This document shows, one piece after another, positions 38,231-48,505 of a stretch of 64,000 nucleotides of DNA. The notes under the pieces are model-generated. The model saw nothing but the letters and a program-made list of their open reading frames with translations, did no database searches and was not told where the DNA came from. The position numbers and the translations under genes are program-made. Positions within the stretch are counted from its first letter, which is position 1; each line of letters starts with the position of its first letter. Source of the stretch: Glossina fuscipes (lineage: Eukaryota > Arthropoda > Insecta > Diptera > Glossinidae); the NCBI RefSeq assembly GCF_014805625.2, contig NW_023998423.1, forward strand, positions 3,711,722 through 3,775,721. The letters are read 5' to 3'.

Positions 38231-41200
38231 ATGGCTACACATATTCACAGAGTTAACAATAGTTACGAATCCGAGCCTTCATCCGGTGAAGTAAGTGATA
38301 AGTTATAATACATAAAAAATCATATAATCATATAATTATCAATAAAAATCGCTACGTTTATCTCTACAGCCTTCTTCTCATGAACAATCCGAATACTATC
38401 CAAATTTGGATGATGAAAATATAAACTTGCCATACTTATTAAGGCCACCTTCGTATGATAATGAAGTTACGGTTGTTACGACTTCATCTCCTTCCAATTT
38501 CATCACTAACAATCAAAGCAACACTAACAATATGGAAGCATCCAAGCTACCACTAAGTAAAGAGTGCGAGTTACGCTTTGGTATACCGGCGGGGGAAGAG
38601 TTTTCGTTTGAGGGTTTCGATGGGCGTTCTTTTGGGCAAATTAAACATTTGGTAAAAATACGACAACAGCCAGAAAACTGCGCTGATTCTGACAAGTTTT
38701 CTTCAGGAAAATATGTATTTCCCAAGTTTTACGATACTTTAATAGGAGAAAACAGTTGCAATGCTATGGATTTGCCAGTAGTTTCAACTGAACATGTAGT
38801 ATTGCAAAAATTGAACAGTGGAAATCATTCTCAATTGTCATTTAATGGTAAAATCAGTCAACTGCCAAATAGCCTAACAGCAAGTGAGAAAGGTAGTTCT
38901 CATCACTGCGATCAGAGATCGTACCCACTTGCACCGGCTTCTTCCGAGTTAAGTAACTATCAGCCATTTAAACAATTTTCGCGATCGTTCATTTTGAAAA
39001 AATATAGCAATGAAAAGTCACCTGATTTATTCGGTGATGATGATGATGACGACGATGATGAGAACGGTAATGGCGGCGTGGACAATCAAGTGGAAATGGA
39101 AAAAGATAATCAATATTCTGCAAGAGAAGGAATAGAGAAGTCAAATCCAACATTCGGCGCTGCCTATGATACTTTAGAGAATTGTTCTTTTAATTGCCCA
39201 ACAGAATCAAGTTTTGTTAACGACGAACAGACCGGGGATGTGAGTTTCGTTGACAATGAAATCAACGGCAAACGCTTTAAGGTACTTTTTCGTGAGAACT
39301 GCAGGCGTGAAAAGGAATTTCTTAAAAGGATACGTAAATGTTTGGCTGGAGTTTTACCTCCGCCTTCTATTACTATACCTCAGCTGGATATGTTTGAAGC
39401 GATATTAACACAGAAAGATGAAATTTTGAACTTTTTTTGCAATTCCACTGCCCATGAGTACACCAGCACAGAGGATAACAAGTGTGAAAGTTTATTGAAA
39501 CCTACACATACTCTGGAAGACACAAAGAATATGCCTTGGAAAGATGTTTTGGCAGTAAGGCAACACGGTCTGAGGTAGAATATTTGATATTCTGAAGCAA
39601 TTCTTAAAAAATTATGTTATTCTCTTATTTAGCTATAACCTAAACGAAGCCTCCGAAAGTAACGAGTACTTAAATTTGTCTATTGTGGAACGTTTCATCG
39701 GAGCAGAAACGGCTTCTTCTTATGAAAATGTCCTTTCAAACATTAAAAGACATAATGCCCGCATAAAGTAAGTTCGTATCTCTAAATCGAAGGAAAATAA
39801 TGCAATTTTTATTTTTTTACCTTCCGTAGGCAACTTTGTCAATCGCCTGGAAGTCGTTTAAGTCATTTGGCCAGACGTAGGGCAGTGTTTTCTTCTGCTA
39901 ACTTAGCCAACGCTTCCCAAAGATCCCAGACTTTAATTGGTCCGCAAATTTTAGTTGATAAGACGTAAGTTTGTTTTAAAAAATTGTCCTACTTTTGCTA
40001 AAATATAAAACCTCTTCACAGCAAAGGGAAAAATCGGCGTAAAGAAAATACACCTAAACGTAAAACACCCGGCAGTAAAAAGAAAAGTATGTCGTATTGA
40101 AAATTGAAATAGAAAATTGAAAATTTTAATAGTCCTGTTATAACTGTCCAATTTTTGGTATTTCTATAGATCGCAAAACCCCGACTTCCTCAGCACGTAA
40201 GCGTCTTTTCCGTAATGATATTAAACCTGGACCATCAAGAGAGACCTCGAAACGTGCTTTATTTCAAAGCCCAGCCAAACAATCAAAACCATCGGTATCG
40301 AGATTTCCCACCATTAAACCGGAATTGGCTAATCGGGTAGAAAAATCGAAACGAGCTTTACTATTTTCTCCCAATAGAGACATGAGAGAAACTGCGTCGT
40401 ATTTTTCCCCGAATTCGGCTAAGTTAGACGCTCTGCTTAAGCGTAAACGAGATCCATACGAAGAAGCCAAGGACAACGACAACAGCGTTGAGCTAGCTGT
40501 ACACAGTAGCAAACTGTTTAAAGCTAACGACGCTTCGGCTTTAACACCGCGTTCTTTGAAAATCAAGAGCCAAAGCTTCTGCATTGGTACAAACAACTTG
40601 GCGAAAAAACAACATGTTCCAACCGGTTCTAACATCTTAGCCGCAGGGAGTCTTTCGTCCACAGGTAGCAATCTTCAGCTTTTTACTCCCGGTTCTACGG
40701 AATCTGCCGCATTGATCGCGAACAGTAGAATGCAAAGGGCTTACTCGGATATGACAGCCCCCGCAGTGAATGGATTAACTGATAATCAAAAGAAAAAGTT
40801 GTTATGGGCTGTATCTCAAGCATTGCAGGAGAAAAGAAAAATTGGCATGAAGCATGAAAACTTTAAAGAATATGCAGCAATTCTGGCCAAAGTAGTCAGA
40901 CGAATATTTCAAGAATATTATAGAAACACTAGCACGAGTACCAACGAAACGATGTTGAGGTAAATGATGAAAATGTTTCTACATTAGATTTCCATCAATT
41001 TTTAAATAAAAATTGCCTTTCAATAGGTTAGCTAAGCGATATGTGTATCAAGTTACAGCGGGAGCTTCAGTAGACGAAATTTATCTCCAGGCTAAACAAC
41101 ATATTGAGGAATCTAAACGTTCCATGCGTCTCTCAGGCTATATTGGCCCAGAGGAATTTGAAAAACTTCAACTTCATTCAAAATCATGTAAATCGCAGCC

Positions 41201-41669
41201 GTCTTCAACACTAGCCAGCAGCAATAGCACACAGAATATTTCTGCTCGAAACAATAGCATAGACAACGTAAACGAGTTGAGTCAAAGTTCTTTTAAGGCA
41301 TTGATCACAAAGCAAACTAGTTTCCTTGATCAACTTTCCCACAGCAGTGGTGACATGCAACAATTGCAGAGCTCAAGTGGGGCAGGTAAACTGCCTATTG
41401 CATCTAACGGCTCGCAACAGAATAGTTCATCAAAAAGTAATCTTAACGGGGTCGTCTTACGGGAAAATGTAGATTGCGATTTGAAAAGATCTGCTCAGAA
41501 AAATTTTACTGGTAAAGACCAACGCAATAAAAGTCCGTACGCCTGCAGAGAGATTGGCGGAGGGGGTCAATCTTCTGCTGTTAAAGCCCAAACTCATTTG
41601 CATTTGGTTAGTGAATTAAACCTTAGTAACTGTGCTAAAGCCAGACGTCAAATAACGTTTGATAGTTAA
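38231..41669 (+). CDS. mi: Protein with cyclin-docking-like KRALF motifs, probable Minus orthologue, 1010 aa
   Basis: Seven exons join in frame: 38231-38290, 38370-39574, 39633-39767, 39830-39964, 40022-40086, 40170-40959, 41027-41669. No catalytic domain is recognised. An acidic run (DDDDDDDENG) sits near residue 230. A basic region rich in Lys/Arg-Thr/Ser-Pro is at about 510-605. Two near-identical boxes, SKRALFQSP (560-568) and SKRALLFSP (593-601), combine a cyclin-binding RxL motif with a Ser-Pro site, and RKRLF is at 543-547. A charged helical region follows at about 735-830 (KKKLLWAVSQALQEKRK..., LAKRYVYQVTAG). Drosophila Minus is a novel protein reported to affect Cyclin E turnover and maps, as I recall, near Pi3K59F, which is also in this window. 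That is the basis of the name; I have not aligned the proteins. Confidence 0.85.
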
Positions 41670-41703
41670 TTTCTTTAAAAATTATCTCTAAATATTACTT
41701 AGT

Positions 41704-41709
41704 AATAAA
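41704..41709 (+). terminator. Candidate poly(A) signal of the minus-like gene
   Basis: AATAAA in TAGTAATAAATTATG, 35 nt after the stop codon. A CT-rich simple repeat (CTCTCTATCTCTCTCTCTCT, about 41740-41765) follows. Confidence 0.5.
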
Positions 41710-41739
41710 TTATGTACGAAGTTTTAGACTGCCTTAAGC

Positions 41740-42481
41740 CCTCTCTCTATCTCTCTCTCTCTCTTTCCGGCTGCCTGTGGTTGTTAAGGTGCCTTTAAAG
41801 GACTTTATAGATTAGACAACAGAATTTCGTGGAATCATCCATCACGTATTTTTACTAAGGCATGTGAAAGTTGTCGGTAGACGATATGTGGTGATGTTCC
41901 AAAACAGAACGACTGACAATGCAATATTCATAAGAGGGAAAACTTAATATTGAAAGTTTTGCAAAACTTTAATAAAATAAAAAAAAAAACAAAGAACTAC
42001 TTGAATGTCTTGTGTCTTTAAAAGCAATCCTTTAATCAAAATTTTATAATTCTGCGAAAAATGTTCATGAAAGTATTTAGCATTTTTATACATAATTTTG
42101 TTCAACTGATTTATATATAAATGCTAACAACGCAAAAATCTACCTTGCACGTGTACGTGGACTTACAAAGAACTTAGATAAGTGGAACAATACGCTTTTC
42201 TATGTCGTATGAATCGTTATTAATAATTTTGAATAACCTAATGTCATATTCATCTAAGGACAAGTAAGAACATTGCAGTGGGACACGGCTCACCACTAAA
42301 TATCTTACACCATTTCTCTCAATGCAATTATTCATTACACGACCTTTAGAAAATGAGGTGTTGTATGGGGCGAAGGTGAAGTGGTCGAAAAATTAATCCG
42401 ATCCAGACAATTTTCAACAGCCTTGGGCATGTCGGTCTACGAAATTTCAGAGAAGCTTGCTGTAATAAAAGGTGGATCTAT
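41740..42481. other. Intergenic, CT microsatellite then no gene seen
   Basis: A CTCTCT run lies at about 41740-41765 with unremarkable AT-rich DNA after it. Confidence 0.45.
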
Positions 42482-42520
42482 CTCAAGTCCTTCTGGGTGG
42501 TGCATACATCCGCGCGTAGT
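42290..42520 (+). repeat. Dispersed repeat copy (CTCAAG...TTCTGGG box)
   Basis: CTCAAGTCCTTCTGGGTGG followed by TGCATACATC (42482-42510) matches 43664-43692 and, more distantly, 2050-2077. It is another copy of the dispersed family. Confidence 0.5.
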
Positions 42521-43500
42521 ATAGGATATAACAAGTCACTACATACAACAGCTGTGATGCGAGTTTTCTACCATGTGTTTTATTGGCTAGCAGTGAGACG
42601 AAGGTTGTTAATGTGGCTTTAAGTCGAAGATTCAAAGTTAACTTTTAAAGACTATGTCAAATTAACAATAAGGCGGACACATAATGTATTAAGGGAACTT
42701 TGTCTTCCCTTCATCATATATTTTACACCAAAACAGTTTACAAAATGTGTCGTCGTTCAGCTTACATTATACAGCGCACGGTCATCTTGACTACCACATG
42801 TATAAACATGAAATCGGACTTTCACCATAGATCAAGCATGATCTGGTATTTGCTTTTGAAATCTGGCGAAGCGGTTAATAGCAAACGTTTAGTGTTCAAA
42901 AAACGAACGAAATTTCAAAAAAGTCAATGCAAGCTCAGTGTTTTCCATGACATCCGTGTGCATCCATCCATCTATACCGGGACATCGCTGTGCCACATTT
43001 TGGAGGAGTTTAACTTGATTTGATCAAAAGTATTCCACGCTGTCAAGGCTGTTTTTGTTATCCCTATAAAAATATGAGATTTTATTCCATAGGAAATTTG
43101 GATTTCGATAAAGCTCCAGATAGCCGCACTTTCATGTGTTTAGCAATTTTTAAGTTGTTTTTATGAAATTTTGATACCCTCACGTGTATCATCACTAGGC
43201 CCACTTCCTCAACCACCTTCCACATAACGCTCCATTTTGAAAAATCAGTTATACTTGCATGAATACCTGTAGGGTGCACAATATAGTGGTTGTACTTTTG
43301 TTTCTAAGTTTAGAAATTTCATTATCTCATTTGTTCGCCAACAACAAAAAAAGACCATTATTATATAATTTGTTATGGGAAAAGTTTGCTTTATTTATTT
43401 CCATAATTAGACGTTATAATCGTTACTTCGTTACTTACTATTCGTTGCTTTATAAAAAGTTCTTTATTTTTTGTCAATATTATTAATAACACAAGCTCAT
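42521..43500. other. Intergenic, no gene seen
   Basis: The 107-codon open frame at 42700-43023 (+) is the longest here. It has no recognised domain and no convincing splice partners, so I do not call it a gene. Confidence 0.4.
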
Positions 43501-43700
43501 CAAAAGATGAATAAGAATGATATACTCGGCTGGGGCCAAATCTCAGTTCCCCACTTATATGTAGAAGCTCGAGGCACTTAAGGTTATAATCCTTAAGAAA
43601 TCGGTTTTTTCTAAACGTGTCAAGATTCTACGTATTAACGGTTAACGTCGAGAGCCGGGCTATCTCAAGTCCTACTGGATGTTGCATACATCTCCAAGAA
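43500..43700 (+). repeat. Dispersed repeat copy
   Basis: CTCAAGTCCTACTGGATG then TTGCATACATC (43664-43692) is about 85% identical to 42482-42510 by eye. The upstream part differs. Confidence 0.5.
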
Positions 43701-43809
43701 GTTAATATAAAATTATACCACAAATGCTGTAAGAAAATTGTATATGGCTGCGACTGAATCTTTTATATCCACCATCTTGATCCTAAAGAAAAACGACAAA
43801 AAGAGAATC

Positions 43810-43945
43810 TTTTCTAAAGACACTGCACAGACGGACAGAAATGGCTAATCGGTTCAGAATCAGAACATGTACACATTATAGGGTCTATGAAGCTTCCTTT
43901 TGGGTGTCCGCATCCTTCAGTTGATGGGTATAATAATCTAAAAGC
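43810..43945 (+). repeat. Dispersed GACGGAC-type repeat copy
   Basis: CAGACGGACAGAAATGGCTA, a CGGTTCAGAA box, CATTATAGGGTCTATGAAGC, TTCCTTTTGGGTG and a final GATGGGTATAA occur in this order. It is the most complete copy in the window and resembles the GACGGACAGACATGGCTA...GGGTATAA repeats scattered in fly intergenic DNA. It also aligns box by box with 1940-2130. Confidence 0.65.
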
Positions 43946-46900
43946 ATAGATCCATTTTATTAACACAATAACAAAGAAGGAAACAAAAAGCAAATTTTGA
44001 GAGATGAAGAAAATAAATAAATAACTCATAAACTATGGGTAGCATGAATATCATATCTAATATTTTCATTTTGTTTTTATTATTTTATGCATGTATACAT
44101 GAAATATATTTAAAAATATTTTTAATACATTTTTCTAAAATAATTAATTTATATAAATAAATTTTATGATAAAATAAAGTTAAGAAAGAATGCAATAAAG
44201 TACAAGCTAGCATTACAAAGTAAGAGTGTGCGAGTTAGATCTAAATCTGACTCCGATCTCGAACGTATATCTTTTAACAGGATTTTTCATCCATCAAAAG
44301 TGGTCAACACTAGATTGCAAAGGAGCATTTACAAAGCTTAGAATTCCGGAATTAAAGGCGTGTTTTTTTTAGACTAACAAAATGAAAAAAAATTTTGTTT
44401 TGAAAAAATCGAAAAATTTATCGAATCAGGTTTTCTCTTCTGTAATTTGTTGAGTCGATTTTCGTCGTAACCGACCGGACGTTGGATTACAAATTCTGGC
44501 CGACACAATAAATCGCCAGACTCTTTTACACAAATGGCGACGACAACACGTAGCGGACTGTTGCAATAAAGTACTGTTTCATTGGCTGTAACAACAGAAT
44601 GCCAAAGTTGTCGCCGAGCGAATTAAAACATTTTGTGCTTTGGTTCTGGTACGCAAAATGCAAATTTCCCATCTCGTAAAATGATGGAAGACCCATTGGA
44701 CGACTTGATTTAAGGCATTTCGGATGACAGAAATGTAAATTGAACAAGAACATGAACAAGAAAAGGTATCCGATCGAGTACCCGATTTAATTGTCTCTTT
44801 GAAGCTATCGCTGAAGTTGCGATTCGTATTGCGATCGTTGCAATACGAATTCAAGTCGATAGTTATTTCTAATATGAGCTTCACAATCTTGTCTAAAGGC
44901 TTTAACATAATTATTATTGTGAAAATTTTAAATTTTTACACAATGGCTGTTTAAATGATTTGCAGATAGGGAGAACGAGTAGCTAATTCTGTTCTCGATA
45001 TGAATTTGAGAAATAAAAAATCTAACACACACACTGCCGGAGAGTACACAAATAAATTATCATTTTCCTAAGAAGGTTATCGCGAAAGAAGTCCAAAATT
45101 TCTTTTAAAAAACTTCAGAAATATTATTTGGTGATTGTACGATTACAAACGGGACTAATGTGGTCCTTTGGATGCTTGGACAATACTTCCATTTAGCATG
45201 CGGATCGGTTCGAGCGTTTTTCAGTTTGCAGTACAGCGGGCATTAAGAGAGTTCTTCCAGATTGTGACATGTTGAAAAATTTGCTTTTGTTTTTCACATC
45301 GGCTGCGCGTGGTAAGGGAACAATGTGCTTCGAAAGCGAATTTACAAGGGCTATGGCTCCTACGAAATGGCCGATAGGTAAATCCCGTAGATCGTGCACG
45401 TTCCTTGTGCGATCCGTGCCAAACGGGGGCGACAGACGTTGTAAACTTCGAAATGTTCAAGCAGATGATTCCGAGCAGAGGCAACTTTAAAGTTGGAAAG
45501 CTTATGGTAGACATTGGCAATTTTATGTGGGGAACAAATAATTTTACTGCCGATTGATTGAATATGGTTGAACAAGATGTCATGTCTTAGTGTTTTCTCA
45601 GGTCATCTTTCTATTTGTGATAGATATAATATCTTTCGGCGGAGTGGATAATAGCAAAACAGCATCGATATGCTCGCACGTAATCCGTGTACAGCTAATA
45701 TAAAGAAAAAGAAGCCTTCGAATGACAGTTCGCATTTAATGTGAGAAAATCTGATATACGACTTCGATAACTTTTTTTTGGTTTAAACGACAAAATACTC
45801 GTCGCACAGATTCGACAACTTCCTCAATTTTATTATATCCGCTTGTTCGATTCAATCAGGAAGCAACGATCGTTACCTTCAATTTACTTTAAATTCCTTT
45901 CGTTTTGTATATGAATAGCCTACTCATTTGTGAAACCTTTCCTGAGCTTAAAGGTTTGTTTAATGGTTTTTTGTTAAAAAAGGTTTTCCCTTATCTATGT
46001 ACTATTTCCTTATACATTAGGACAACCTTTCACTACTGTCACCTATTGCCTGCAATGCAAACATAAAAGCAAATCAAGTATTTATGCTTCATTTTCTTAA
46101 CAAAAAGCACTGAATAGAGTGCATTTTGATTTAGATAATTCAGCGATAAAAAAATAATATCTACAAGAAATCTCTTAGCAGCAGTTGCAGCAACCGATTC
46201 GCATAATAAATGGAAGCATTATCCAAACAACCAAAGGACCATACAGATATTGTTCGTAATCGTGCAATCGCCTGATAATATTCCCTGAAGACTTGCAAAG
46301 AAAATGATGGACCTCGTCTTTCTTAAGACAATGATAACGTATTTATCTAACTACTGGCAGAATGTGTATTCTCGCTTTTTCACACCGTCCCAACTTTCAA
46401 TATTAGACATTAATTAAGTCCATATGGTCCATAAGTCCATAAATTGCTATGTATACCAGCAGAAATATTAAAAATTATAAATTTTTATAATAAAATTTAC
46501 CTTAAAACCTTTAGAAGGTCAGTTTAGAAACATCTAACGAATTAAATCCGTATTGCAAGTCACACTTCAGCGGTAGTATACAATCGAATCCATCAATGAT
46601 CTTCTCCTTTAAACACTAACATAAAACTTATAGATTATTTTTTTAAATATAAACATTAGATAAAATTTAGAAAAAAAAGGAAACAGATTCTTTTCCAGCG
46701 TTACATCAAAAGTTCGACAAACACTTGGTCTGGGCACGATGAAAGATCTTGAAAACCAAAGAAAGATCTTTAATAAAGACTAGCGGATGCAATAAACACC
46801 AAAATGATTGGCAAATAACTGAACTGAATAGTTGCTTTTGTATTCTTTGCATGGCACTGTCGCAGAACTTCAAAAAGCCATGGCAGCCATTGTATTCGAC

Positions 46901-48363
46901 TGTCTTGGCTCTTGTTGTAAGCTGACTCGTTCGTGTTTTTTAAGATACTTTAGTTCAATCATCAGTAGGAGGATTATCTTGGTTCTGGATTTAAACTCAA
47001 TTACTTGCCTTCTCTTTAGGATACTTAGTAGCAGCTCACAAATGAAAGTTTGCGTAGGCGTATTATTGCAAACGCATTAGAGAATATAGCTGGATGTCCA
47101 GGTCAAGTTTTTTTTTTTTTCTTTTCGAGTTGGATTAGGTTAAGTTCATTTTTATTATGACGCCATTAAGTATATGTTTTTGTTTTTGGTTGGTATCGAG
47201 CATTATCATTTGAGATTTTATCCACGCATTGGCTTCATAATCGTTTTTATTCATTTAGAACAACATCCTAATAAAATTATTTTTAAATTTCAAAACTAAA
47301 TATAAAACATTAAAAACCCTTGTCCTTACCATCTTTCTCTACGTATCGCCAGATGTGATGTTCTCTTTCCTCTTTCCCCGCTTTAACTACAATTTCTCTA
47401 TTGAAATTTTATTTGAAATTTTTTTTCACAAGTACAAAATTTGACTTTTTCAAAGAATATTTTTCATATTGACTGCCATTATGATAAAATTGTCCTGTAA
47501 TCTTTCATCTAAATGTAAACGGCTTTTAAGAGGAACTGAACTAATTTTGTTCTTCTTCTTCTTTATTTCATGATAGAGATTTAAAGCTTGATGTAGTGTT
47601 GCCATATTTCAACGGCATATCTATTCACGATAAATGGTTTTTTTTTTTCTACATGTAAAAAAGAAAACCATCTAACGGTTTTCAAATAAAGAAAGCTTGA
47701 AGTGAAAACGTGCAAGTGTATCTTAAAAAAGTATTGAAGAAAGAAGTAGAAAATGTTGTGGAAAAGCTACATACCAATAAACAATTGTAAAAAATAAATT
47801 ATTATAACATTACTATAAATATTGTTATAAACGCCGCCCACCAACCTTGTAAAGCTCATCAAAAAACCTGAAGAATCATTTCGCAGACAGTTGAAGCTCT
47901 GTACGTTTATCAGAAGAGTGATTCAGCTGCAGATTCCAGTTTAAACGATTTGATTATTAACTTATTTATATGTTTCATTAAAAGAGAAAGTTAAAGGAAT
48001 TCTGCAGGATTTGTTTGTATTCCTGCAGACAAATAGTGATTTGATATTAAATCGGAATATAAAGGTGTGTTATGTGTAGAAAGTATAAGAGAGAATTTAT
48101 TAATTGATTTCTTGAGGCACATTGCGAAAGTGATGAATTCATTTGGCGACAGTTGAAATTCAAGCCCACCTAACTTATGGATCCCTTGCTTTTGTCTCTA
48201 AACGGTTCGAATACCTTAGAAAGTCAGGTGAGAAAAAATTTTACAAAAAATGTTGTTTCAGTTATCACAAATTGTTCGAAAATATTATTGCTATCGTTAT
48301 AATTTATTTATAGCAAACAATTGAATTTTAGGGCACTAACAACTAAACCCATCGACTCAATGG
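43946..48363. other. Intergenic, no gene seen
   Basis: Several medium open frames (44526-44908 and 45193-45583, minus strand; 46832-47080, plus) have Cys/Ser-rich or scrambled composition and no recognisable motif. Some may be remnants of retroelements. The end borders the 3' UTR of the minus-strand Vps34 gene. Confidence 0.4.
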
Positions 48364-48369
48364 TTTATT
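48364..48369 (-). terminator. Candidate poly(A) signal of Vps34
   Basis: TTTATT on the + strand (AATAAA on the minus strand), 137 nt beyond the Vps34 stop. Confidence 0.45.
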
Positions 48370-48505
48370 ACTTTTAAACTTTTTTAAGTCAAAGAGTACT
48401 TCGTTGATATTATCACATCAGTGCCCATTGGCAGACTCGAGATAAGCATTAAGGCCAAATTCGGAGCCACTTAAGAGGAGTATAGGCGCTATATAACTCG
48501 GAGCT

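Noticed and set aside
42700..43023. 107-codon plus-strand open frame
   Set aside because: No domain, no conserved-looking pattern and no splice partners; chance open frame is the simpler reading.
44526..45583. Several 70-120 codon minus-strand frames in the second desert
   Set aside because: Overlapping frames compete, composition is scrambled and no motif is recognisable; possibly ancient retroelement debris.
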